Source: Opitutaceae bacterium
GTDB lineage: Bacteria > Verrucomicrobiota > Verrucomicrobiia > Opitutales > Opitutaceae
Direction of reading: 5' to 3'
Assembly (NCBI GenBank): GCA_028284385.1
Contig: JANQRT010000069.1
Coordinates: 186,001 to 250,000, forward strand
DNA length: 64,000 bases
This document shows positions 34,575 through 43,860 of the stretch, in pieces. The notes beneath the pieces are model-generated. The model was given only the letters and a program-made list of their open reading frames with translations, searched no databases and was not told the DNA's origin. How positions within the stretch are numbered: the first letter of the stretch is position 1; every line of letters starts with the position of its first letter. The position numbers and the translations under genes were made by a program.

Positions 34575-34602
34575 ATCTGTGGGCATCTGAGCAATCTGTG
34601 GG
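34575..34602 (-). repeat. Right 28-bp inverted repeat of the GxxExxY unit
   Basis: The reverse complement matches 25 of 28 bases of the left repeat at 34167-34194. It begins 3 bp after the gene's stop and ends 15 bp before alaS, so the repeats bracket exactly one gene. Confidence 0.85.
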
Positions 34603-34616
34603 CGAAAAAATTTATC

Positions 34617-37262
34617 ATGACCTCTGACCAAATACGCCAATCCTTTCTGGATTTCTTCGCTTCTAAACAGCACACGATTGTGCCGTCGGCTTCGCTTCTG
34701 CCGGACGCCCCGAACTTGCTGTTTACCAATGCGGGGATGAACCAGTTCGTCCCCTATTTTCTGGGCGAGCGCGAAGCGCCGTATCCACGAGCTACGGACA
34801 CTCAGAAATGCATTCGAGCAGGCGGAAAGCATAACGACTTGGAAGATGTCGGCTTAGATACCTACCACCACACGTTCTTCGAGATGTTGGGAAACTGGTC
34901 GTTCGCCGACTACTTTAAAAAAGAATCTCTCGAATGGTCCTGGGAACTGCTGACCCAAGTCTGGAAGCTGCCCAAGGAACGCCTCTACGCCACCGTCTAT
35001 CAGCCTGGCGAAGGCGATCCTGCCGAGTTCGACCAGGAAGCTTTCGACATCTGGACCGCGATTTTCCAAAAGGACGGGCTAGATCCGGATATCCATCTTA
35101 TAAAATCCAACGAATGCTTCTGGGCCATGGGCGATACAGGCCCCTGCGGACCTTGCTCTGAAATCCATATCGACTTGACTGAAAAAGGAGACACCAAGGG
35201 CTCGCTAGTCGACGGGGATTCTCCTTTCTGCATGGAGCTTTGGAACAACGTGTTCATTCAAATGAATGCCAAGCCGGATGGAACTTTCGAGCCATTGAAA
35301 AATAAATACGTGGATACGGGCATGGGCTTTGAACGCGTAGCTGGAATCTTCGCCACCACCAAGAACTTCACTGAATACGGCAAAGTTCCCAGCAACTACA
35401 ATAGCGATGTTTTCACCGATCTATTTGACAAGCTGACAGAGTTGTGTGGACACAAATATCAGTACACGCTCCCTGAAAATCTGGATACGGCTAGCGAAGT
35501 AGAGATGAAGGATGTAGCGTTTCGTGTGGTAGCCGATCATATCCGCTGTCTCTGTTGCTCGATCGCCGACGGCATCCTGCCGGGCAATGAAGGTCGCAAC
35601 TACGTTCTGCGCCGCATCCTGCGCCGGGCAGTCATGTATGGACAGAAGCTAGGACTCAAATCTGGATTTTTCGCGGGACTCGTACCTACTGTGGTAGAAA
35701 AGCTAGGACACGTATTTCCTGAGCTCAAAGAGCAGCAAGAAGTTGTTCAAAAAATCATTAAGTCTGAAGAAGAAAGCTTTGGAAAAACCCTGGATAGGGG
35801 TATCCAGCTTTTTGATAAAATCGCTTCTCAAAACGATCATATCTTGGGAAAGGACGCATTCGCTCTCTACGACACGTACGGCTTCCCCATCGACTTGACA
35901 CAACTTCTCGCAAAACAAAAGGGGATGGATGTGGACATCGCGGAATTCGAGGCTGAAATGGAGAAGCAACGCGATCGAGCCAGGGCCTCCCAAAAGAAGG
36001 CAGATATCCTAGTCAAGGATTCAGATGCTTCGGTTGAGCCAACTCGATTCATTGGTTTCGATACCTTAGCTGATGAAGCGGAACTGATTGATGTCGTAGA
36101 AGGAGAGAAGGATTCCATGTACTTGATTTTCGAGCACACGCCCTTTTACGCGGAGATGGGTGGACAGGTCGGCGATACTGGGGTCATCGATTTCGATGAT
36201 CGCCACTTCGATGTGCTCGACACGGCCAAAGACGGGAATGGACGCTACCTCCACAAGGTCAAAGGCGACACCGAAGATTTATTGGGACATCCCAGCAGTT
36301 TAATCGTCAACCATGACCGCCGTCGCTCCATCGAGCGACATCATTCGGCTACCCATGTATTACATTGGGCCCTACGCAAAGTCTTAGGTACCCACGTGCG
36401 ACAAGCGGGTTCCTACGTCGATCCCAAGCGATTGCGATTCGATTTCTCTCACTTCGAAGCTATCAAACCCGAGCAGCTCGCCGAAATCGAAAAACTCTGC
36501 AACGATCACTTGCTGGAAAATGTTCGCGTCAATTGGTTTGAAACTCCATTCGACAAAAAGCCTGACGATGTCATCGCCTTTTTTGGCGAAAAGTACGGCG
36601 ACGTAGTCCGCGTCGTCGATATCGGCGGCTACTCGAAAGAGCTTTGTGGAGGCACTCACGTGAGGGCGACTGGCGAGATCGGCCTGCTGAAAATCATCTC
36701 CGAATCCGCAATCGCTGCCGGAACGCGTCGCATCGAGGCGATCGTAGGTCATAGTCTGTATTCGCATATTAACAACATTGAATCGACCATAGCCACGGCT
36801 GCTGAAAACCTTTCCGTTCCCAGCGGAGAGCTTGTGAAACGCGTCGACACTCTCCTCGCCCGCAACGCGGAGCTGGAAAAGCAGCTAAAGAGCTTTCAGC
36901 AAAAGGCCGCCGGAAACTTGGCCGACGATCTCATTAAAAATGCCAAGGACTTCAACGAGCTTCAACTTGTAACCGAAGTAGTCAAGTCGGACAATCCTAA
37001 TTCCCTTCGACAACTCGGAGCTCAAGTAAGCGGAAAACTAGGCGAAGGGGTGGTCGTCCTCGGAGCCGAAATCGGTGGCAAAGCAAGCGTAGTGGCTTTC
37101 TCATCACCAACAGCAATCGAAGCTGGCCACAAGGCAGGCGACATCATCCGCAATTTGACTGCCCAGCTCGACGGCAAGGGAGGCGGCAAACCCGACTTCG
37201 CCATGGGTGGCGGTACGAACATAGAGAAACTTAAAGAGGTTGTAGAAGCGTTTTCGTTTTAA
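34617..37262 (+). CDS. alaS: Alanyl-tRNA synthetase
   Basis: The 881-residue enzyme charges tRNA-Ala. The N-terminal catalytic core has 'NAGMNQFVPYFLGE' and 'FEMLGNWSFADYFKKES', 'CFWAMGDTGPCGPCSEI' and 'GMGFERV'. The editing domain has 'HHSATHVLHWALRKVLGTHV' and 'CGGTHVRATGEIG', whose histidines and cysteine bind zinc. A coiled coil and C-Ala region follow (about 740-881). The start is ATG 34617. The gene is downstream of leuB with the GxxExxY unit between them. Confidence 0.97.
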   Translation: MTSDQIRQSFLDFFASKQHTIVPSASLLPDAPNLLFTNAGMNQFVPYFLGEREAPYPRATDTQKCIRAGGKHNDLEDVGLDTYHHTFFEMLGNWSFADYFKKESLEWSWELLTQVWKLPKERLYATVYQPGEGDPAEFDQEAFDIWTAIFQKDGLDPDIHLIKSNECFWAMGDTGPCGPCSEIHIDLTEKGDTKGSLVDGDSPFCMELWNNVFIQMNAKPDGTFEPLKNKYVDTGMGFERVAGIFATTKNFTEYGKVPSNYNSDVFTDLFDKLTELCGHKYQYTLPENLDTASEVEMKDVAFRVVADHIRCLCCSIADGILPGNEGRNYVLRRILRRAVMYGQKLGLKSGFFAGLVPTVVEKLGHVFPELKEQQEVVQKIIKSEEESFGKTLDRGIQLFDKIASQNDHILGKDAFALYDTYGFPIDLTQLLAKQKGMDVDIAEFEAEMEKQRDRARASQKKADILVKDSDASVEPTRFIGFDTLADEAELIDVVEGEKDSMYLIFEHTPFYAEMGGQVGDTGVIDFDDRHFDVLDTAKDGNGRYLHKVKGDTEDLLGHPSSLIVNHDRRRSIERHHSATHVLHWALRKVLGTHVRQAGSYVDPKRLRFDFSHFEAIKPEQLAEIEKLCNDHLLENVRVNWFETPFDKKPDDVIAFFGEKYGDVVRVVDIGGYSKELCGGTHVRATGEIGLLKIISESAIAAGTRRIEAIVGHSLYSHINNIESTIATAAENLSVPSGELVKRVDTLLARNAELEKQLKSFQQKAAGNLADDLIKNAKDFNELQLVTEVVKSDNPNSLRQLGAQVSGKLGEGVVVLGAEIGGKASVVAFSSPTAIEAGHKAGDIIRNLTAQLDGKGGGKPDFAMGGGTNIEKLKEVVEAFSF

Positions 37263-37431
37263 TCGAAAACGTACTTGAATTTATTTCGAGAAGACGGAAC
37301 TCGAAATCAAACCCGTCCACTAATCTGGGAAATAAAATTCGGGTTTGGTCTCGGCATCAATCGCCTGGATTTATCAGTCTTGTAGAGTCTTTCGACTTGC
37401 CAGAGTTTCTGACTGCCTTTCGTTTGTAGGT

Positions 37432-38955
37432 ATGAAGCCTGTCCAACTCGCTTTAAGAAAAGGGTTCATATTTGGGTATCTTTTTCTTCTATTTTCTTTG
37501 CCAGGGCATTCCAAAGAAAAATGGTATACCGCTGAGATCGAAAACTTCCTCGTTTTCAGCAATGCTCCGGTCGGCCAGACAAAAGCTACCATTGAAGAAC
37601 TGCTCAAAATTCAATACACTTTTAGTAAGGTCTTTCCGACAATAACAGGGAAATCCAAGAAGAAGATACGCGTTGTCATAGCCAAGAACGAATCAACAAT
37701 AAAGCGCTTTAGCGGTCTTTATGAAGGCAAACCTAAATCAATTGGAGGCATGTTCTCAAAGGATCATGAGGGAGATTTACTACTTATAAATCTAGGAGGC
37801 CGCTTTGATCTGATACGCCAAACCATCTACCATGAGTATGTTCATTTCCTTACGGCTTCGCGGAGCTTTTACATCCCTCCTTGGTTAGGTGAAGGAGTGG
37901 CTGAAACTTTCTCAACCATAGAAATCACAAAGAAAGGAGCGAAAGTAGGCCTAGGCAATGTAGGCGGCGTAGCTGTTCTCCGAAATAGTAAACTGATTCC
38001 ATTCGATCGCTTTTTCCAAATTACGCATAGCTCCCCGGAATATAATAGTTCAAAGCACGGACGTGGCATTTTCTATGCCCAGTCGTGGGCTCTCGTTCAT
38101 TATCTGTTGTATGGTGAAAACGACCTTCCCAAAGGGACTTTGGCAAAGCTTGTAGACATGGCCACTGGGAACCAGCTTATAGATGAAGAGAATTTCCAAT
38201 TGGCGACAGGAATCACCTTTGAGGAACTGAAAAAGAGAATCAATCGATATGTTTCTGCCGGAAAGTATTCGTATCGCATTTATCCCATTACGAAAAAGCA
38301 AAAAAACGATGTTGTTCTGAACGAAATTGACGAGGGAGAAGTTGCCCTCGTCCATGGCATGCTCAAACTGAAAACTCGCGGAACAAAAGAAGCCTATCCA
38401 TATATATCTAAAGCCTACGATTTATTGCCAGATTCGCCTCGAGCAGCAGCCTACCTCGGTTATTATCTTTATGAACAAGATTTATTCCATAGGGCTGCAG
38501 AAAGATTCCAGGAAGCTATAGATAAAGGCTCAGAAGTATCCGCAACATACTTGTACCGAGCAACCGCATACATGCGACACCAAAATCCTAACTACAAAAT
38601 GTCAGGAACGTATTACGATAGAAAAGAGACCTTTATGCTGCTAAGCGCGCTATTCAAAGCGCGTGAACTTGGAGAAGCCCGTGAAACGTTGTACCATCGT
38701 ATTGGCGAAGTCTGGATTGGCTCGAATGCCAAACCATCAGAAGGCAACCTTGGAGCGATTCTGGAGGGCATGAAACTCTACCCAGACGATCTTCATTTGA
38801 AATACTGCCTGGCCTCTCTTTATTTGAAAATCAACAAGGTAGAGGATGCTCGAATGATCGTAGATCTGGCTCTGGCTGATCCCAGGACAGGAAAAAGAAC
38901 AAAGAATTTCGAATACCTTAAAGCCAAAATAGAGAACAATCGCTACCGGAAATAA
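37432..38955 (+). CDS. Exported zinc peptidase with TPR domain
   Basis: The 507-residue protein has a signal peptide (about 10-27) and an N-terminal peptidase domain of the gluzincin type: HEYVHFLTA supplies the HExxH pair, with 'GEGVAETFST' downstream. The rest is tetratricopeptide-like helices (about 300-500). I set the start at ATG 37432, since the frame upstream (37345) is less protein-like. The gene is AT-richer than its neighbours. Peptidase activity and TPR partners are inferred. Confidence 0.72.
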   Translation: MKPVQLALRKGFIFGYLFLLFSLPGHSKEKWYTAEIENFLVFSNAPVGQTKATIEELLKIQYTFSKVFPTITGKSKKKIRVVIAKNESTIKRFSGLYEGKPKSIGGMFSKDHEGDLLLINLGGRFDLIRQTIYHEYVHFLTASRSFYIPPWLGEGVAETFSTIEITKKGAKVGLGNVGGVAVLRNSKLIPFDRFFQITHSSPEYNSSKHGRGIFYAQSWALVHYLLYGENDLPKGTLAKLVDMATGNQLIDEENFQLATGITFEELKKRINRYVSAGKYSYRIYPITKKQKNDVVLNEIDEGEVALVHGMLKLKTRGTKEAYPYISKAYDLLPDSPRAAAYLGYYLYEQDLFHRAAERFQEAIDKGSEVSATYLYRATAYMRHQNPNYKMSGTYYDRKETFMLLSALFKARELGEARETLYHRIGEVWIGSNAKPSEGNLGAILEGMKLYPDDLHLKYCLASLYLKINKVEDARMIVDLALADPRTGKRTKNFEYLKAKIENNRYRK

Positions 38956-38969
38956 GAAGACTTTAAGAT

Positions 38970-39800
38970 TTACTCATCAACCGTATCAACCACTTCCAAT
39001 TCTCCTGCCTTCACGTCTCCATCATTTACATACGCTTTGAGGAGCTTGTCGCTGTTCTTGCCAAAATATCCGGAAGCGGCGTGATTTAGAGTCGAAACGG
39101 CTTCGGCGAAATTCAACCGCTTGGCGTCCACACTGTAACGCGTAATCCAGGCGACCACCGGCTTCTCGCCAGCGATGAAAGGCTGCGCTTCAAAAGCGGA
39201 TACAATGAGGAAATAGCGTTCCGATTCCAGATTGGAGGCTAGCTCTACCTTTTCCTGGGTCACGATCCAGCTATCGTTGTCCAAGACGCTGTCGAAGCCC
39301 ATCAGCTTCATCGAGCGATTCTCGTCGATCCGTTCGTAATTAGCAGGACGGAAGACCTCCATCTCCCCTTCTTCTCCACCAGTCATGACCTCCTGCATTT
39401 CATCAATCGAATCGAAAGCCCAGTCTTCGGATTCATCGATTTCAACCACTGACATGCCCCAGCTGACCATGATTACCAGATCGCTTTGATCCTTATCGAA
39501 AGTCACCTCGTAATTCTGTTTCTTGAGGGTAGCGGCAAGGCTATCCGCCATCTCGCTAAACGTATAGGTTTCCAGGCCTTTGTCACGCAAGTGGCCGGTA
39601 AAATACTTGCCCTCGACCATTATATAGCGGATCGGAATGTCCTGGTCGCGATTCAGTTCGTACTCCTGAAAAGACTCTGAAGCTTTGGCATTGATCACCA
39701 CGCGACTTCGAGCTCCCTTTAGTTCAAAAGGCGAAATCAGCAACAACAGGATCAGTCCAAAGGCAAGCGTTGCCCTCCCGTCCCAAGAAAACCACATCAT
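38970..39800 (-). CDS. Exported protein of unknown function
   Basis: The 276-residue product has a hydrophobic N-terminal segment (about 11-27), probably a signal or anchor. The mature part has acidic stretches such as 'DESEDWAFDSIDEM' and beta-rich segments near 'RYFLIVSAFEAQPF'. I do not recognise a family. It ends 15 bp from the convergent peptidase gene with no terminator in between. Confidence 0.6.
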   Translation of the reverse strand: MMWFSWDGRATLAFGLILLLLISPFELKGARSRVVINAKASESFQEYELNRDQDIPIRYIMVEGKYFTGHLRDKGLETYTFSEMADSLAATLKKQNYEVTFDKDQSDLVIMVSWGMSVVEIDESEDWAFDSIDEMQEVMTGGEEGEMEVFRPANYERIDENRSMKLMGFDSVLDNDSWIVTQEKVELASNLESERYFLIVSAFEAQPFIAGEKPVVAWITRYSVDAKRLNFAEAVSTLNHAASGYFGKNSDKLLKAYVNDGDVKAGELEVVDTVDE

Positions 39801-39864
39801 AAGTCGTTTATTGAATACGGCACAGGCGAGGTCAACCCTTCAACGGTCACTAGGCAAGTAGCAC

Positions 39865-39891
39865 AAAAAAGGACGACTCGAAGAGTCGCCC
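39865..39891 (-). terminator. Intrinsic terminator after the thioredoxin-like gene
   Basis: Minus strand: stem GGCGACT/AGTCGTC with a five-base loop and TTTTTT at 39870-39865. Confidence 0.85.
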
Positions 39892-39927
39892 TGAAGATGA
39901 ATTTCGTCGAAAGAATCGATACAAAAG

Positions 39928-40311
39928 CTACATCAGCTCTTTTAGACCAGTCGTCATGTCACCCAGACTGTCCTTTTTGGTAAACTTCTTTAGAATCTTC
40001 CCCTCAGTATCCATCACGGTGATGAAGCCAGTCTTGCGTGTTTCGACTAGCGATGAATCCAACCCGAGCTGAGACGCGAGAAGAGCTGTTTGGTTGGTTG
40101 TAGTCTGATTCGTGAAATCGAGCGTCACGAACAGTAGCGGAGCTCCATCGAACTTGTTCTTCAGGTCGACGAAACTGGGCTCGATGGCTTTGCAGCTCCC
40201 ACACCAGTCGGCATGGCTTTTTACAACTAGCAGCTTGGGAGCATCTCCAGCGACCGCCGAGGAAATGCCGAACGCGAAAGTTAGAAGGATAAGGCTGATT
40301 ATTTTCTTCAT
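39928..40311 (-). CDS. Exported thioredoxin-like protein
   Basis: The 127-residue protein has a signal peptide (1-21, ending AVAG) and a thioredoxin domain with the site WCGSCK in 'HADWCGSCKAIEPSF'. The differing second residue after Cys and the signal peptide set it apart from TrxA at 3818. It probably works in the periplasm on disulfides. I set the start at ATG 40311, because the frame is open further upstream (40365) but the hydrophobic signal begins here. Confidence 0.82.
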   Translation of the reverse strand: MKKIISLILLTFAFGISSAVAGDAPKLLVVKSHADWCGSCKAIEPSFVDLKNKFDGAPLLFVTLDFTNQTTTNQTALLASQLGLDSSLVETRKTGFITVMDTEGKILKKFTKKDSLGDMTTGLKELM

Positions 40312-40423
40312 GATAGTTAAGCTTGTTAATTCAGGACGCATCAGCGCGCCAACACTATCTCCCACGAATCAGGGATGAAAATGATGGCGCGAATCAGAAT
40401 TGATTTTCGTATTTAGGGAAAGA

Positions 40424-41668
40424 TTAAGCCGAAGTAAGTCGTTGATGGGTCTCGGCAATCGTTTGATGAACTTTTCGTTCGATACCTCCAGAGCGAAAAC
40501 TTCCGCGCATCACGCTGAAAAGCCTGTAAATACCCGAGACGATCGCCAATTGAATCAAGGTTGAAACAACGATGATGGCACCCTCGCCAAAGGAAACGCC
40601 ATCGGTAAATTTTTCATTGAGCCAGAAAAAGAACGTCGCTGCCGCCAGACAAAAAACGGCCCATAGGCGATACAGTCCGCGCCACAATGGAGGACGGGTT
40701 GCGGCATTGATGGATCCTGATATCACATGGGTCTGCTGCGTATTGTGATTATGATACGCGCAAAGGAGAGAGTGATCCATGTCAGCCCGATCCACATAGG
40801 CTAAGGAAAGCACATTGCCCTCGCGGCAGGGAAACTGGAAATCCTCGAACTCGAATACTTTTTCGACGCCATCCTCCATCCTGAGAAAGATTTCCTGAAA
40901 TTGTTTCGTCGAGCTCGAAACGGACCGCGTATCGGGCTGCTGATAGCCCACCGAATTATATCCATGACGCGTGACTCTTTCCGTAACCGTCGTTTCACTA
41001 CGCCTTTGTTCGCGCATAACTTCGCCACTACTAGTAGAGACGTTGTAAGAGAAACCCTTGTCCCACAGCGCTCCAAGCGTTTTGAAAATCGCAAAGACGA
41101 GAAGAAGCATCAAACCGATAAACGAAATCAAAATGGACGGCTCGGAAAACTTGGCCTCCACCGCTTCGCGGCTCTCCTGCCGCATCGCAGCCTTCTTAAC
41201 GCTAGAACGCAGTGCGGCGACTCGATCAGCGTAAAGCTCGGCGTACTGCGGCGGAAGAAAATGATCGATGACGTAGAGTTTAACTTCTGGGGGAGGCCTC
41301 ATCAACGCTGGCCGATGCTCTTCATCAAGTTCATTGAAGATCTGCTGTCTGACCTTGGTATGGCGACGCATCTTGGCATCGAGCTGGCTACTCAATCTAT
41401 CGAAAAACGCTTGATTGGCTCCTTGGTCGTATTTAGCCCCAATCGCGTCGAAGGCTAGATCATAGATAGCGGACTCCATGAACCGAATAGCCTGGCCCTG
41501 AGTCAGTCGACTCTGGAAATCAGGATTCGCAGACAACGCCTGCAACACAGCCTGTGGCTCAGGAATGGCCGCAACATTTACATTGTCAACCTGAGCATGA
41601 AGAGAAAAGATTCCCGCCAATAAGAACGCGCCCTTTAAGAAGAGGCGTTTGAAATCAAATACTCTCAT
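40424..41668 (-). CDS. Membrane protein of unknown function
   Basis: The 414-residue protein has a signal peptide (about 8-25), a helical extracytoplasmic region (30-180), a membrane helix near 181-200, a soluble middle with Ser/Thr/Arg-rich linker (200-250) and a beta-rich domain, then two more hydrophobic helices (about 335-352 and 365-385). I recognise no family. It lies 46 bp after the HEAT lipoprotein gene on the same strand, so the two may be co-transcribed. Confidence 0.6.
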   Translation of the reverse strand: MRVFDFKRLFLKGAFLLAGIFSLHAQVDNVNVAAIPEPQAVLQALSANPDFQSRLTQGQAIRFMESAIYDLAFDAIGAKYDQGANQAFFDRLSSQLDAKMRRHTKVRQQIFNELDEEHRPALMRPPPEVKLYVIDHFLPPQYAELYADRVAALRSSVKKAAMRQESREAVEAKFSEPSILISFIGLMLLLVFAIFKTLGALWDKGFSYNVSTSSGEVMREQRRSETTVTERVTRHGYNSVGYQQPDTRSVSSSTKQFQEIFLRMEDGVEKVFEFEDFQFPCREGNVLSLAYVDRADMDHSLLCAYHNHNTQQTHVISGSINAATRPPLWRGLYRLWAVFCLAAATFFFWLNEKFTDGVSFGEGAIIVVSTLIQLAIVSGIYRLFSVMRGSFRSGGIERKVHQTIAETHQRLTSA

Positions 41669-41713
41669 TAGGAAAAGATTCGTATCACACCTGCGGACAT
41701 AATCCGCATTCTC

Positions 41714-43654
41714 TTAATTGGCATACTGCTGCAGCCCTGCTACAGCGATTGAACGAAAAGCCGGATGGCCCTTCGCCGCAACCTGCCTGACCCAATCGAT
41801 ATATTTAGCCTGATCAGGCTTTCCTCTCATGTAGTAGATATTCGATGACAAAACGGTTTTCATATTCGCTTGAACCGTGGGACCAGCGAACTTGGCGTCC
41901 TGCGACATGACGATCGGGTTCAGAATTCCAATGATCGTATCTACGTTATCTCCACTGAATGAAATAGCTCTGGCTGCAAATTCGCGATTATTGAAAAGGG
42001 TCTCGACTTGAGCTTGGGATACGCTCGGGTCCATGGTCAGACTGCCCAGGGTAGTGAACATCTTATCAGCATTTGCTCTACTGCCTAGGAGCTGATCGAG
42101 ATTTCGCTTAAAAGTGAGAGCTATCAGCCAATCGAATACACGAGCGTTGGCAACGTGACCAGAATTCGCCTCGGTCTTTTCGAATACAAGGGGAATCATG
42201 CTCGCCCAAAAGAGGCGAGATTGAAGCATCCCATTGTCAGCCGTCTTTAATAAACCGTCGGCAACCGCGTAGGCCCATTTGTCATCGGAGCTCCTAACAT
42301 ATATTGAGTTAGCGATATTCTTTTCAAGCCAATCGTAAGAGTTAACGCCTTTGGCTTTATTCTCCTGCCAATTGGGATCAATGGTGAAACGAGCGATCGA
42401 ATTTTCTAGTTGAGAGAGTGCTGTGCCGAGCACGATTTCTTCAGATTCATTGGCCAGGATATCGAAAACCGGCTTGAGAAAAGACTCCATATCGAGGCCA
42501 TCAAAGTAGGAGAAATTCATGACGAAATCAAACTTGGAGAAGCGATTCAAAATATACATGGCAGAAACCGATCTAACATCGGAAGAGTCGTTTTTCGTCA
42601 ATTCGCCTAGTTCCGAAAAATAAACGTTTACTGCCTCTACATAGGGGTCAATTTGCCCTTGGGCTGCCCTCCCCCTACGCTGATCGATGATACTAGACAT
42701 TCTTTGGCAAATCTGTTGCAGCTCCTGCTGAGAGCGACCGGACGCTTCGCTCAAATCCGCCATAAAGGCCATGATTCTAGGCATATCCTCAGAGCTTTTG
42801 CTGTAGAGCACGTTAAGAGCGTCAGTTAGAGGGATTGAACTGTCCTCGCGAATCATCGAGAGTGTCGTTTCGAAAGCGAGCTCGCCAGGGATCGCAGCGA
42901 TAGCCTGCATAGCTGTCGTCTTGCTAGGCAGATTCTCTATATTGTTTTTGATAAAATCGATCTTCTGTTTGTCGCTTATCTCCATTCGGGGGAGATAGGA
43001 CATGATGACGTTCATACTTCTTCCACTGACTTTCTTATCCATCAGGACTTTGGATAACGGCAAGTGCATCTCTGTCTTGGTCCGGAGATTCAACAGCCTC
43101 TCGGCATGTTCCTGATTCTTGTTGGCGATTCTTTTAAGCTCTTTCTCTAGACGGTCGCCGGGGAGCGATTCCTTCGCCCCACGAGTCAATTCGTACCATA
43201 TTTGATCGCTGTCAGTAAATTGTGGATTCCCCAGCACTTCTACATAGAGATCGCCGGCTTTAGGATCCTGCATATGAACCAAGCCACCTAATGCGGCCAC
43301 ACGTAGAGAATGTTCAGCATCTTCCAGAACGATTTTCTTGACCTGCTCACGCACCGCTAGGCCATTCACTCCGAATTGCGCGATATTACGTAGAGCTTGA
43401 AGGCGTACTTGAGGATTCAGATCGCTTAATCCAGCCGCGTACTCCTCAACGGTGCGTCCATTATAGGTCGCCCCTTTATCATACTTCGGCATAGATTTGC
43501 TCGCGGAAGTCGAAGAAGGGTCTCCCTCAGAACCATCACCACCGCAGCCAACGAGTAGGGCTCCGGCCAGAGTTGCCAAACAGAAACTAATTGCGCTAAC
43601 AAAACAGCTTTTTTTAGAAGCCGCGAAAGATGGATGAGATTTATGGGAATACAT
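41714..43654 (-). CDS. HEAT-repeat lipoprotein
   Basis: The 646-residue protein begins MYSHKSHPSF and has a lipobox in 'LAGALLVGCGGDGSEG', so it is probably anchored to the outer membrane after export. The following region has HEAT-like repeats ('LSDLNPQVRLQALRNIAQFG' near residue 70-90). I set the start at ATG 43654; the open frame extends 37 codons further to 43765, but those codons overlap the terminator of the next gene. Function unknown. Confidence 0.72.
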   Translation of the reverse strand: MYSHKSHPSFAASKKSCFVSAISFCLATLAGALLVGCGGDGSEGDPSSTSASKSMPKYDKGATYNGRTVEEYAAGLSDLNPQVRLQALRNIAQFGVNGLAVREQVKKIVLEDAEHSLRVAALGGLVHMQDPKAGDLYVEVLGNPQFTDSDQIWYELTRGAKESLPGDRLEKELKRIANKNQEHAERLLNLRTKTEMHLPLSKVLMDKKVSGRSMNVIMSYLPRMEISDKQKIDFIKNNIENLPSKTTAMQAIAAIPGELAFETTLSMIREDSSIPLTDALNVLYSKSSEDMPRIMAFMADLSEASGRSQQELQQICQRMSSIIDQRRGRAAQGQIDPYVEAVNVYFSELGELTKNDSSDVRSVSAMYILNRFSKFDFVMNFSYFDGLDMESFLKPVFDILANESEEIVLGTALSQLENSIARFTIDPNWQENKAKGVNSYDWLEKNIANSIYVRSSDDKWAYAVADGLLKTADNGMLQSRLFWASMIPLVFEKTEANSGHVANARVFDWLIALTFKRNLDQLLGSRANADKMFTTLGSLTMDPSVSQAQVETLFNNREFAARAISFSGDNVDTIIGILNPIVMSQDAKFAGPTVQANMKTVLSSNIYYMRGKPDQAKYIDWVRQVAAKGHPAFRSIAVAGLQQYAN

Positions 43655-43763
43655 AAGGTTTTGGGGTGTATTTCTTAAAAAGAAAAGAGGCTTTGAGAAT
43701 AAGGACGAACTCAAAATACCTTTATTCATAAATATTTGAGCCAGATGGAGTTTTCGGGAAATC

Positions 43764-43796
43764 AAAAAAGAAGCGGAGGCTACGAATGCCTCCGCT
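43764..43796 (-). terminator. Intrinsic terminator after the DUF4139 gene
   Basis: Stem AGCGGAGGC/GCCTCCGCT (43772-43780 with 43788-43796), seven-base loop, TTTTTT at 43769-43764 on the minus strand. Confidence 0.9.
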
Positions 43797-43860
43797 TTGT
43801 CCTTGATAACGGTAAACCCAAACCGCCGGAAAACAGCTACGCAATTTTTCTATAGACCGA

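Noticed and set aside
37249..37272. Inverted repeat over the alaS stop as a terminator
   Set aside because: The stop lies in the loop and there is no T run after the stem.
43655..43765. N-terminal extension of the HEAT lipoprotein
   Set aside because: It would overlap the terminator at 43764-43796 and places 37 residues before the signal peptide.
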